DNA of 64,000 nt from Planctomycetota bacterium (GCA_002686945.1 NYYZ01000002.1:136010-200009), one strand, 5' to 3'; positions 48,656-59,989 are shown, numbered from the stretch's first letter. A program made the numbers and translations. The notes: generated by a model from the sequence alone, not told the origin.

Positions 48656-49866
48656 CAGCCCCCCTCCAGGGCGCGTTCATGGGCGGCGATCTCGGAGGGG
48701 CTATGAGGCCCCCTTGGGGGCGTGTCATCCTGCAGGTCATCGAGATAGCCCTCGGGAAGGCGTACCTTCTGACGGCCGCCGCGCTTGGCCCGGGAGGTTC
48801 GCAGGGCTGATTGAGGGAAGGGCTCATCTGGGTCGAGTTCGGACAGCAGGCTGTCGAGCTCCGCAAGGCTCTCGATCAGATGCAAGCGGCCGCGAATGGC
48901 TGCTGAGCCCCGGAATCCTTTGGTGTACCAGGTGCTCCATTTACGCATGTGGCGCAAACCTGTAGTGGCCCCAAAAAGGCTGGTCAAACGCACCGCATGG
49001 TCGCGCATGACCAGTGCCACCTGCCCCATATTTGGAGGCGGGTCCGGTTCCCGTCCGTCAAAGACCTGGGCCAGCTCGCGAAACAACCAGGGCCGGCCCA
49101 AACAACCACGGCCCACCACTACTGCGTCACAGCCGGTTTCACGCATCATGCGCAGGGCGTCCCAGCATTCCCAGATGTCTCCGTTTCCAAGCACGGGCAC
49201 GGCAACGGATTGCTTGAGACGCGCGATCGAGTTCCAGTCTGCCTGCCCTGAATAGAGTTCTTCTGCCGTTCGTCCGTGCAGAGCAATCGCCGCCACCCCT
49301 TCATCCTCAGCAGCCCTGGCCGCGTCTTCAAAGGTGATCAGGTCTGCACTGATGCCCTTGCGCATCTTGATGGTCACGGGGACTCCACCGGCCACGCTGA
49401 TCATGGCACGCACCAGTCGAGCCACCAGACGAGGCTTGACGGGAATCGCCGAACCACCCCCCGTACGGGTCACCTTGGGTACCGGACAGCCCAGGTTAAG
49501 ATCGATATGGTCGACCCCCTGGTCCACGAGGGTGCGCACCATTTCGCTGAGATCAATGGGATCCGAACCATAGACCTGCACCGAGCGCGGCTTCTCGCTG
49601 GGATCGCTGGAGGCAAGAAGGTTGGTCAGCCGGTTGCCGTTCAGAAATCCACGGGCGGTGATCATTTCGCTCACATAGAGCCCCGCCCCCTGCTCTCTGC
49701 AAAGGCTCCGAAAGGCCAGATTCGTGACTCCTGCCATTGGGGCCAGAACCACCGGCGGCCAGACCGAAAGCGGTCCTAGCTGGAGAGGATGGAACTCACC
49801 CGCCCTGGCCACCTGGCCCGCAGGGCCTGACTCCTGCGACTCGCGTTCGACAGGGGCTGCCATCAC
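48655..49866 (-). CDS. dus: tRNA-dihydrouridine synthase
   Basis: VLAPMAGVTNLAFRSLCREQGAGLYVSEM; DLNLGCPVPKVTRTGGGSA; PVTIKMRKGI; ALHGRTAEELYSGQADW. Confidence 0.94.
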   Translation of the reverse strand: MMAAPVERESQESGPAGQVARAGEFHPLQLGPLSVWPPVVLAPMAGVTNLAFRSLCREQGAGLYVSEMITARGFLNGNRLTNLLASSDPSEKPRSVQVYGSDPIDLSEMVRTLVDQGVDHIDLNLGCPVPKVTRTGGGSAIPVKPRLVARLVRAMISVAGGVPVTIKMRKGISADLITFEDAARAAEDEGVAAIALHGRTAEELYSGQADWNSIARLKQSVAVPVLGNGDIWECWDALRMMRETGCDAVVVGRGCLGRPWLFRELAQVFDGREPDPPPNMGQVALVMRDHAVRLTSLFGATTGLRHMRKWSTWYTKGFRGSAAIRGRLHLIESLAELDSLLSELDPDEPFPQSALRTSRAKRGGRQKVRLPEGYLDDLQDDTPPRGPHSPSEIAAHERALEGG

Positions 49867-51911
49867 AACTTGTCGTCCTCCGTGGGCACCGGCTGATCTT
49901 CGTTCGTAGTGTTCGGGGGTGTCGGTTCGGGTGTTAGGGTCGACACGCGTGACTTGACAGGGGGCGTTCCGCGTCCCCCATGCATGTCGACCCTGAGGCT
50001 GGTGAAGTCGCTACGCCTGTCTCCACGAACGCGACTGTGCACTTGCGGAGCTCCGTGCATGTCGACCCCGCAAAGCACCCCACCGGCACCGCTGCGAACG
50101 CGCAGGAGACCATCCTCTCCCACGGTCAGATCCCAGGGCCAGATGCGCGGCTCCGCTGTAGCTCCCTCCATGGTCAGCACAGGATTTTCCCCGGCCGGGC
50201 AGTGCTGCGCCAGAATCATGGTGGTCAATGCGGGGGAAACATCCAAGAGAGCCGGTTGATCGCGTAGGGGCGTGTTGCTGAGGAAAGTACCATCAAGGCG
50301 GCGCTCCACCTGCATCTGGTTTGAACCATCAATTCGCCGCCCAATGAGACTCATTACCTTGCCCGAGGCGATGTCCTTGACCGAGAGATCGAAGGAGTCC
50401 AGGACACCCTTGGTGATGCGCTGCACCAGCATGGTTTCACGGCCACCCTGCCCCGCGGATTGCAGATGCACAAGATGGCTTCCATAAAGGCGCGCTCCAT
50501 CGGGCAAGCGCCCCACAATCCAATGTTCCTGGGTTAGTCGCAGGCCCGCTGCATAGACCTCCGCTTCACCCGAAAGCAGGACGCGGGCATCTTCTGGGAG
50601 ATTGGGAGGCTCAATGTCCAGGTGTTGCGAGAGAACGGCGCGGGCATCGGCCTGGCTCTTGCGAAGTGCAGCCAACCGGGCGCCGATGTCTGAGCGCGTA
50701 AGGAGTTTGCCACGCACCATCACATAGGCCGGGTTCCTGAGTGCCGAAATGTCAAGAGTGGGGTCCTGTACCACCACAAGCAAATCGGCTGGTGCCCCAT
50801 TGAGCAGGGTGCCGACCTTGGGTTCGCCGGGCAGGAGGATTTCAGCGGCACCCCGGGTGGCGGCATGCAGCACCCGCTCAGCCGGGATTCCCGCTGCCTG
50901 CCAGAGAATCAACTCCTCCACAAGGGAGCGGCCGGGAAACAGCCATGGATTGGGGGTGCCAGAGCCCGGCACCACACGTGCGCCCGATGCAAGCAGGCCA
51001 GCAAGCGCGACCCCCTGGGCTCGCTGGACTCCTTCCAGGCGGGTGCGGAATTCAGGGGTCACCTCCCGCCGCCAGCGCGTTCTTTCGGCAGTCCACAGGG
51101 GCACCATATGCACCGAGAGAAAGCTGAGTTCTGGCGTATCGGCCGGGTACTCCAGCAGGACGCGCCCCAGGACGCCAAGCATGGGGACAATCGCCGTGCC
51201 GCCCTTGGCGAGTCGTTGAATCGATGCTTCCAGTGCTTCCTGATTGTTTGATTCTTCCCAGGATCCTTGAGCGGGCAGGAGGGCGTCCATGCCCATGATT
51301 CCTCCTTGGCCCAAGTCAAGTGCCTCTTCCAGAGTCGCACCCTTGGGCAGCGGTCCCCAAAGTTCCAGGCCCTGTTCCTTGGCAGCGGGCACAAGCGCGC
51401 GCCAGGAGGAAAGAGCCAGGGTCTCGTCGTTGACCAGACCTTCCAAGCTGGCTCCTTCAGCGGCCAAGCCACTGAGCAGGGAAGCGAGTTGCCGCACTGC
51501 GTCCTCCCCCTTGGCTGCCATGGGCCACTGCATTCCGGGGACGGAAGTTTCCGAAGCCATCCTCGGACCGCCATAGAGAACTCGGGGGCCTGGGACCTGA
51601 TCCCTTGTCGAAGCCCGTGCTTCTGCCAGGCCTCGGGCAAGTTCAGCACCCGTGTGACGTACAGTCGTGACTCCAGCGGCCACGTACAAGATGTCGTGCT
51701 CCATCTGGTGTCCGGCGGCACCATCGATCAGACCAGGAACGATGAACAGGCCCGTGCAGTCCACTTGGACGCAATCAGTGGGCAGGGCCTGGTCGGGGGC
51801 CAGGACCCGTAGACTGCCTTCGCTCACCAAGACGGTGCCAGCAACGGGGACTCCTGGAGCCATGCCGTGCAAGGTGGCCCCGATCAGGGCGATCTCTCCA
51901 AGTGTAAACAT
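49863..51911 (-). CDS. amidohydrolase-family protein with C-terminal extension
   Basis: Amidohydrolase layout CTGLFIVPGLIDGAAGHQMEHDILYVAAGVTTVRHTG...LVEELILWQAAGIPAERVLHAATRGAAEIL...GAPADLLVV; usual His pair of PGLIDxHxH appears altered. Confidence 0.8.
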   Translation of the reverse strand: MFTLGEIALIGATLHGMAPGVPVAGTVLVSEGSLRVLAPDQALPTDCVQVDCTGLFIVPGLIDGAAGHQMEHDILYVAAGVTTVRHTGAELARGLAEARASTRDQVPGPRVLYGGPRMASETSVPGMQWPMAAKGEDAVRQLASLLSGLAAEGASLEGLVNDETLALSSWRALVPAAKEQGLELWGPLPKGATLEEALDLGQGGIMGMDALLPAQGSWEESNNQEALEASIQRLAKGGTAIVPMLGVLGRVLLEYPADTPELSFLSVHMVPLWTAERTRWRREVTPEFRTRLEGVQRAQGVALAGLLASGARVVPGSGTPNPWLFPGRSLVEELILWQAAGIPAERVLHAATRGAAEILLPGEPKVGTLLNGAPADLLVVVQDPTLDISALRNPAYVMVRGKLLTRSDIGARLAALRKSQADARAVLSQHLDIEPPNLPEDARVLLSGEAEVYAAGLRLTQEHWIVGRLPDGARLYGSHLVHLQSAGQGGRETMLVQRITKGVLDSFDLSVKDIASGKVMSLIGRRIDGSNQMQVERRLDGTFLSNTPLRDQPALLDVSPALTTMILAQHCPAGENPVLTMEGATAEPRIWPWDLTVGEDGLLRVRSGAGGVLCGVDMHGAPQVHSRVRGDRRSDFTSLRVDMHGGRGTPPVKSRVSTLTPEPTPPNTTNEDQPVPTEDDKL

Positions 51912-52048
51912 GGTCCTAGGATCGGTCCCTCAGGGGTCCGGCGCAAGTCCCAATGATGCGCTAGTTTTGCTCAGTGCTTGTGGGCATCGGATTTCAGGAG
52001 GCATTCCCCCCCCAGGCGCGGCAGCCTGCGCGCTACCCTGTGCGGATC

Positions 52049-53215
52049 ATGACCCTGCCCCAAGTCCGTCTGCTCACCGATCGGTTGCCCGCGGGCCCTT
52101 GGATCTTCGGCCGACAGGTGGATGAACCCAGCGGCGTCGAAAATGGCGCCCTGGTGGAGATCCAGGACGCTTCGGACCGCTTTGTGGGACATGGCCTCTA
52201 CAACAGCAGTTCAGACATCAGGATACGTGTGCTCAGCCGCGGTCGGCGGTCTGCCTGGGATCGTCCCGTCGAAGTGCTGCGGCAGATGATTGCCCGTAGC
52301 GCTCGCCTCAGAAGCAAGACCCTTCGCCTGGGAGACCACAGCGACATGTGGCGGGTGGTACATGCTGAGGGCGATGACCTGCCTGGTTTGATCGTAGACC
52401 GCATGGGCGACTGCTACGTAGTGGAGCACCATGCCCTGGGATTCTGGCGTCTGCGCAAGGAAATCGAAAAGGCGTTGCTGGCAATTTCGGATGGAGCCAC
52501 AGTGATCCACAGGGTGCCCAAGAACGTACGCAACCTGGAGAACTTTGAACCTGAAGAGGAAGAGGTCACGGTCGAGGGGCGTTGGCTGAACGAAGGCGGC
52601 ATTTCCTACCCCGTGATTCCCGGTTACGGACACAAGACAGGCTGGTTCTGCGATCAGCGCGACAATCGTCAGACAATAGGAGCCCTCTGCCGTGGAAGGG
52701 TGGTCCTCGATTTATGCTGCAATGCCGGGGGGTTCGCTCTTCAGGCAGCCAAGCATGGCGCCCACTCCGTGACAGCAGTGGACCTGGATGAAGATGTACT
52801 GGAGCGCGCCAGGATGGCCGCAGAGCAAAACCAATTCGAAGTGACCCTTGAACATGAGGACATCTTTCATCACCTGCGCAGGCGGGCCCACGAAGGTCAG
52901 CGCGCGGAAGTGGTGATTCTTGACCCGCACAAAATGATCCGCGGACGTTCGTCCTTGGAAGGGGGCAAAGAAAAATACCTGGACATGAACACCCTGGCCT
53001 TGGGCGCCGTGTCCCAAGGTGGACTTCTAGCGACGTATTCCTGCTCGGGAGCCCTGGACCTGCCGAGCTTCCTGGGAGTCCTCTTTCAGGCTGCTCGCCG
53101 CGCCGAGCGAACAGTCAAGATTCTGGCCATCCAGGGAGCGGGTCCGGATCATCCCCAACGGCCTGACTTTCCGCGCTCCAGGTACCTGAAGGGCGCCCTG
53201 CTGTTTGTGGACTGA
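52049..53215 (+). CDS. class I SAM-dependent 23S rRNA methyltransferase, RlmI-like
   Basis: PUA-like N-terminus; LPGLIVDRMGDCYVVE; GWFCDQRDNRQTIGALCRGRVVLDLCCNAGGFALQAAKHGA; DPHKMIRGRSS. Confidence 0.9.
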   Translation: MTLPQVRLLTDRLPAGPWIFGRQVDEPSGVENGALVEIQDASDRFVGHGLYNSSSDIRIRVLSRGRRSAWDRPVEVLRQMIARSARLRSKTLRLGDHSDMWRVVHAEGDDLPGLIVDRMGDCYVVEHHALGFWRLRKEIEKALLAISDGATVIHRVPKNVRNLENFEPEEEEVTVEGRWLNEGGISYPVIPGYGHKTGWFCDQRDNRQTIGALCRGRVVLDLCCNAGGFALQAAKHGAHSVTAVDLDEDVLERARMAAEQNQFEVTLEHEDIFHHLRRRAHEGQRAEVVILDPHKMIRGRSSLEGGKEKYLDMNTLALGAVSQGGLLATYSCSGALDLPSFLGVLFQAARRAERTVKILAIQGAGPDHPQRPDFPRSRYLKGALLFVD

Positions 53216-53325
53216 TGCTGCCCCAGGGCCCTGGGGCACGACTCCAGGCCATAACCAAGTCCAGCGGGTACGAATTGGGCAGCTTTGTCCTTGGTGAGGG
53301 TAGGCCGCAATGCCACAATACACCT

Positions 53326-53384
53326 ACGCCCCCGTGGGTATCCATCTGGATGCCCCGGGGGCGTTCCCCTTGTCTGCTTTTTTT
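53326..53384 (+). terminator. intrinsic terminator after rlmI-like gene
   Basis: Stem ACGCCCCCG/CGGGGGCGT (53326-53334/53356-53364) with inner GGGTATCC/GGATGCCC; T-run CTTTTTTT to 53384. Confidence 0.7.
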
Positions 53385-53461
53385 GAGCGCCCAGCAGGGC
53401 TGCCCCCCGGTGAATGAGCCGACATTCGCCGACTTCCATAATTCACGAGCCACCTAACACA

Positions 53462-55642
53462 ATGCAACTATCCGACCTCGTTTCCCAAGAGAAGTGGCAA
53501 GAGTTCGACAGTGCCTGGAAGGACGGCATGGCCGAGGCAGACCTGAAGGACGTGCTGGCGGCTCTCTCCCTGGCGGCCAGCAAGAAGCGTATCGCGCGCT
53601 GCGTGCCTCTGGCACGGGAGCACGCGAACCTGTTGGAAGCTGATGGCCAGGCGGAGAATGCCGCGCGCATCATTGGTGCCACCCTGCTCGCAGGCGGCAA
53701 CCGGCCCGAACTCTCCGACCACCTTCGCCGCCTGGTGGATGTAGCGTTCAGTTCAGAGGACTGGTGGGAAGCCTGCCGCACTCTGACCGGTTTTGACGGG
53801 GAAAGCACGGACCTACGTGGTCCTTGGAAAGCCCTCTCACGCTTCCTCGCTTTCACCCCGCAGAGTTTGATACTGCACCCCGGTGGCTGGGGCGTTGGCG
53901 AGATCCTGTCCCGAGATGATTCCGCCCAGGAAATCCAGGTGCGCTTCCACGACGGACGCAAGGATGACTTCCCCCTACGAACGGCTGTCGAAATTTTTGA
54001 TCCACTGCAGGAAGAAGACCTCAGGGCACGTCACTTCCGGGATGCGGACGGACTCAAGAAGGAAGTCAAGAAGGAGCCCCTGGAGGTTCTGCGTGCTCTG
54101 GCCGAACAGGCAAATGGAAACATCACGACAAACAACATCAAGACCGCAATGGCCAACATCGGGATCGAGGGCAGCGCCTGGTCCGCCTGGTGGCGCAAGG
54201 CACGCAAGTTGGCAGAGAATTCCGAGTGGTTCGAGGTCTCGGGTTCGGCACAAAAGGCAATCATTCGGCTCCTGACCTCAGCCAAGGACCCTTCCGAGGC
54301 CTTACGTCGACAGTTGCAAATGAGCGCCAACTTGGCGGATGTGCACCGGCGCGTGCGCGACCTCCTGGGCACCGCAAAGGACGGCGATCCCCTGCGCAAG
54401 ATCGCCTTGGATGAACTTGCAGTAGCCACCGAGGACGAGACGGAGTCCCTGGCAGAGCGCCTCGCCGCCTGGCTCTTGCTGCGCGATTGCACTGGCACCA
54501 CCCCCGAGTCCTTGATGCCCGCCATCGAAGACCTGGTCAATGCCGAGCCCACCTCAGATCCAAGCACACCCCATCCCCTCTGGGCCCTCTTTCAGGAATT
54601 GCCCAGCGCAAAAGATCAGGAGCGTGCAACGCACCTCTTGCAAGAGGTCTTCGAGGATGCCTGGATGGATCACTCGCTGGACAATCTGTCCCACGCGGCT
54701 CCGGGTATGGTACGCCCCCTCTTTGACATGCTGGTCAAAGCCGGCTTCAAGGATGATGTACGTGAAGTCTACCGGGGCCTGCTGGCCAGGCCCCTACGGG
54801 CACCTGCCCTGCTTGTAACCCTGGCAGCGAACTTTGAAAAAGAGGAGTTGTCCGATGCCTTTCCAACTCCGCCCCAGCGCGCTCAGGCCCTGTTGACCCT
54901 GGCGAGCCAGTTGTTCTCCACTCGCCGCGGAAACCCTCACCTGACCCGCGTCTGCACACGCCTGACCGATGTGCTTTCCAAAGGCGAGCCCTCTCTCGTT
55001 CAGCGACTGCTTGAGACCAGCGACATGCCTTCGTTGCGCGGTGCGACCCTTATCTGTTCACGCGGAGTTGATCCGGATCTGGATCGCGCAGTGACCGAGG
55101 CCGCACTCTCCCATGATCGGCACTTCTTCGCTGTACAGACCGGCCCTTTCTGGGAGGGTAAGACAATCTGGACCACAAAGATCGGCCTGGAGCGCCGCTC
55201 GAGCGAACTGCGGGAGCTGACTGAAACCAAGATCCCCGCCAACGAGGTGGCAATTGGGAAAGCCGCTTCCTACGGCGACCTCTCAGAGAACGCCGAGTGG
55301 GAAGCCGCCATGGAGGAACAGCGCAACCTGACCAAGCGGGCAATGGACATGGAAGCAGAACTGCGCGAGACCGACCTTCTTGAAAACGTTGCCCTGCCAG
55401 ACGGTGAAGCCGCCCCGGGTACCAAAGTCATATATCGCGAGGCCAGTGGCCGTGAGCGCGAAGTCGCCATCCTCGGCCCCTGGGATGGTGACTCCTGGGA
55501 TGGCGTTCAAGTCGTATCCTACCGAGCTCCTCTGGCTGCTGGACTCCTGGGCACCAGCGCAGGGGAAACCGCAGATTTGGTCTTGCCTTCCGGTGAAGAG
55601 CAGGTCGAAGTTCTCAGTGTCACACCCTTGGTCTTAGAATAG
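53462..55642 (+). CDS. greA: long-form transcription elongation factor GreA/GreB
   Basis: C-terminal GreA: AASYGDLSENAEWEAAMEEQRNLTKRAMDMEAEL...GTKVIYREASGREREVAILGPWD; ~550-aa N-terminal extension; start MQLSDLVSQEKW (ORF opens at 53414). Confidence 0.87.
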   Translation: MQLSDLVSQEKWQEFDSAWKDGMAEADLKDVLAALSLAASKKRIARCVPLAREHANLLEADGQAENAARIIGATLLAGGNRPELSDHLRRLVDVAFSSEDWWEACRTLTGFDGESTDLRGPWKALSRFLAFTPQSLILHPGGWGVGEILSRDDSAQEIQVRFHDGRKDDFPLRTAVEIFDPLQEEDLRARHFRDADGLKKEVKKEPLEVLRALAEQANGNITTNNIKTAMANIGIEGSAWSAWWRKARKLAENSEWFEVSGSAQKAIIRLLTSAKDPSEALRRQLQMSANLADVHRRVRDLLGTAKDGDPLRKIALDELAVATEDETESLAERLAAWLLLRDCTGTTPESLMPAIEDLVNAEPTSDPSTPHPLWALFQELPSAKDQERATHLLQEVFEDAWMDHSLDNLSHAAPGMVRPLFDMLVKAGFKDDVREVYRGLLARPLRAPALLVTLAANFEKEELSDAFPTPPQRAQALLTLASQLFSTRRGNPHLTRVCTRLTDVLSKGEPSLVQRLLETSDMPSLRGATLICSRGVDPDLDRAVTEAALSHDRHFFAVQTGPFWEGKTIWTTKIGLERRSSELRELTETKIPANEVAIGKAASYGDLSENAEWEAAMEEQRNLTKRAMDMEAELRETDLLENVALPDGEAAPGTKVIYREASGREREVAILGPWDGDSWDGVQVVSYRAPLAAGLLGTSAGETADLVLPSGEEQVEVLSVTPLVLE

Positions 55643-55701
55643 GCAGGAGCCTCTTGGGAAACGCGGCCATTCGCCGTCTGCATTCAGCCTGAATCCACTA
55701 G

Positions 55702-57210
<1,509 letters not shown>

Positions 57211-57342
57211 GGAGTTACCCGGGGAGCAGCCAAGCGCGCCCTGGCAAATCCCTTTTTCAGAGCGGGACACCCAGAGGCGAGTCTCTGGTGTGCTCGGGCC
57301 CATTCTCAGCAGGGTCGCCCCTGGAGGGATAGACTGGAGTCG

Positions 57343-58611
57343 ATGCCCTGGTCTTCGCTATTGGTGCCCATGCTTGGTCTGTTGGTCCTTGCCAGTGGGG
57401 AGAGTTCTGCCCAGACGCCGCCGCGCAAGCTGTTGGTTATCGACATCGATGACGTGGGCATTGAACTCCTGCAGGCAACACCCACCCCGCACTTGGACAG
57501 CTTGGCAGGTGCAGGGCGCTACTACCCGCGCTTTTACACCTCGCCCATGTGCACCCCAACCCGCGCACTTTTTCAGTTGGGGGCCAGGGGCAGTCGGGCA
57601 GAGGTTCGCTGTACCGGCAATGTGGGCCCGGGCAACACCTACCGCCTGCCGATCGGCCCCCTGACTCCTCTTGCCGCAAAGTTGCAAGGGGCCGGCAAGA
57701 GCGCGATGAAGATTGGGAAGTGGCATCTCAGCCCAGACGACCTGCTGCAGCACCCTCCTACCCTTGGATGGCAGCCCTACATTGGGGTGATGGGCAATGT
57801 GGGTAATCTTGGAGTGGGCAGCGGAGACTGGTTCAACTACCCGGAGAACCGAAGCGGCAACCCTCACTGGGTCAGCGCCTTGTACCTGACCACCCGTGAG
57901 ACCGACCTGGGGATTCGCGCAGTATCTGCGGGCTACGACCTGATCTCACTTAGCTACCACGCAGCCCATCGTCCCTTTCACGATCCGCCACCCCATCTAC
58001 ACACCCTGCCCCTGCCCTTGATCGGCCATTGGGATCAAGCCCGTGCCGCCTTGCAGGCCCTCGATACTGAGCTGGCGCGTTTGACTCCCCTGGCCCTGGC
58101 TCTGGGATACACCGTGATCATCTATAGTGACAATGGCCTGGCGGGTCCCTTGGGAGGGCTCAAGGGAACTGTGTACGACGGTAGCGTGCACACCATGCTC
58201 TGGGCTCTCGGTCCGGGCATCCCCACCGGGGTCGACAACTCACTCATTGAAGTGGTGGATGTCTACGCCACGGTATTGGACCTATTGGGGATCTCCCAAG
58301 GTCCTCTCGATGGCCCCGACTCGGTTTCTTTTGCGTCACTCCTGCAAGGCGCAGGTACGTCTCCGCTGTTTGTGATAGCCGAGAGGGGTGGCCCGGCAGG
58401 GACTGATCCCCATAACAATCCCTTGCGCTGGCGGCGCACGGCCAGGGAAGACCGCTACAAGCTGATCGTCAATCAGGACATCTTCCGCGCGCGTCTTTTC
58501 GACCTTTGGAACGACCCCCAAGAGCAGACCGACCTTCTGCTGGCTGGCCCGCTCTCCCCTCAGGCTATCATGGCCTATGACCTGTTGAGGACGGCACTGG
58601 CGGGGCTGTAG
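57343..58611 (+). CDS. secreted type I sulfatase-like protein (copy 1)
   Basis: FGly-type C-x-P-x-R motif in FYTSPMCTPTRALFQLGARGSR; MKIGKWHLS; VIIYSDNGLAGPLGGLKGTVYDG; signal peptide. Confidence 0.87.
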   Translation: MPWSSLLVPMLGLLVLASGESSAQTPPRKLLVIDIDDVGIELLQATPTPHLDSLAGAGRYYPRFYTSPMCTPTRALFQLGARGSRAEVRCTGNVGPGNTYRLPIGPLTPLAAKLQGAGKSAMKIGKWHLSPDDLLQHPPTLGWQPYIGVMGNVGNLGVGSGDWFNYPENRSGNPHWVSALYLTTRETDLGIRAVSAGYDLISLSYHAAHRPFHDPPPHLHTLPLPLIGHWDQARAALQALDTELARLTPLALALGYTVIIYSDNGLAGPLGGLKGTVYDGSVHTMLWALGPGIPTGVDNSLIEVVDVYATVLDLLGISQGPLDGPDSVSFASLLQGAGTSPLFVIAERGGPAGTDPHNNPLRWRRTAREDRYKLIVNQDIFRARLFDLWNDPQEQTDLLLAGPLSPQAIMAYDLLRTALAGL

Positions 58612-58678
58612 ATCCGACTGCAGCGACCCAAACCGAAATGAACTCGGCCCCCTCCAGGATTCGGAAAGGTTGATCCCC

Positions 58679-59911
58679 ATGCCTACTGCAATTCGCTCAT
58701 TCTGGATTGTTCTCGCCGCCTTTGCCGGCTTGGAGGCGATGGCCCAAAGCCCGCCCAGAAAGCTTTTGATCGTGGACATCGACGACTTGGGGCTGGAATT
58801 GCTGCAGGCCACACCGACTCCCCACCTGGACAGCCTGGCCAGTCAGGGACGCTACTATCCACGCTTCTACACTTCGCCCATGTGCACGCCTACGCGGGCC
58901 CTCTTTCAACTGGGGGCCAGGGGCAGTCGGCCAGAGGTGCGCTGCACAGGCAATGTGTCCCAGGGCAACAGCTACCGTTTGCCGACTACCCCCTTCACTC
59001 CACTTGCGACTCGGGTCCGTGCGGCCGGCAGAACGGCAATGAAAATTGGCAAGTGGCACCTGTCACCCAACGATGCCTTGTTGCACCCAAACGCGCTTGG
59101 TTGGCTGCCCTATGCGGGAGCCCAGGGGAACCTGAATCCCTGGGGAGGAACCTGGTTCAACTACCCGGAGAACATCAATGGCACGCTCCATTGGGTTTCC
59201 AACACCTATCTGACCACCCGTGAAACCAACCTCGGAATTCGGGCAGTGCTTGATGGCTACGACCTCATCTCCCTGAGCTACCACGCGCCCCCCCAGCCGT
59301 TCCACAATCCACCCCCCTCTCTTCACACTTTCAGCCTGCCCCTGGTTGGTGAGCGGAGACAGGCCCAGGCCGCTCTCCAGGCTGTGGACACCGAACTTGC
59401 GCGCTTGACCCCACTGGCGCTTGCCCTTGGATACACCGTGATCATCTATTCAGACAACGGTCTCGCCGGCACCCTGGGCGGCCTCAAAGGCACCGTCTAT
59501 GAGGGCGGCGTGAGGACCATGCTCTGGGCAATTGGTCCCGGCGTCCTGCCGGGCGTCGATAATTCCCTGATCGAAGTGGTCGATCTCTACGCAACTGTGT
59601 TGGAGATCCTGGGAGTTTCCCAGGGTCCTATGGACGGCCCCGATTCGGAGTCCTTCGCGCCCCTTCTACAGGGTGCTGGCAGTCCCCCTCTCGTTGTGGT
59701 GGCCCAGCGCGGCGGCCCCTCGGGAGTTGACCCCCATACCCAGAACCATCTCTGGCGGGCATGGCCAGAGAAGACCGCTACAAGCTCATTGTCAATCAGG
59801 ATGTCTTGCGTTCCAGGTTGTTTGATCTTTGGAATGACCCGGAAGAGCAGACAGACCTCCTGCTCGCCGGCCCCCTCTCCCCCCAGGCGGCTTTGGCCTA
59901 TGGCCTGTTGA
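58679..59911 (+). CDS. secreted type I sulfatase-like protein (copy 2), C-terminus frameshifted relative to copy 1
   Basis: MCTPTRALF, MKIGKWHLS, VIIYSDNGLAGTLGGLKGTVYEGG; homology to copy 1 continues in another frame after ~59755, ending at TAA 59932-59934. Confidence 0.83.
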   Translation: MPTAIRSFWIVLAAFAGLEAMAQSPPRKLLIVDIDDLGLELLQATPTPHLDSLASQGRYYPRFYTSPMCTPTRALFQLGARGSRPEVRCTGNVSQGNSYRLPTTPFTPLATRVRAAGRTAMKIGKWHLSPNDALLHPNALGWLPYAGAQGNLNPWGGTWFNYPENINGTLHWVSNTYLTTRETNLGIRAVLDGYDLISLSYHAPPQPFHNPPPSLHTFSLPLVGERRQAQAALQAVDTELARLTPLALALGYTVIIYSDNGLAGTLGGLKGTVYEGGVRTMLWAIGPGVLPGVDNSLIEVVDLYATVLEILGVSQGPMDGPDSESFAPLLQGAGSPPLVVVAQRGGPSGVDPHTQNHLWRAWPEKTATSSLSIRMSCVPGCLIFGMTRKSRQTSCSPAPSPPRRLWPMAC

Positions 59912-59989
59912 GGACGGCCCTCGGGGGTCTCTAAGAGATCTTCTGATTGAGAGCTTGAGCGCGATCCCTGACGAAGCAATGCTGGTTGG

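Noticed and set aside
50276-50300. RNase P-like 'gaggaaagt' string
   Set aside because: Inside the amidohydrolase coding region; none of the other conserved RNase P RNA segments are nearby.
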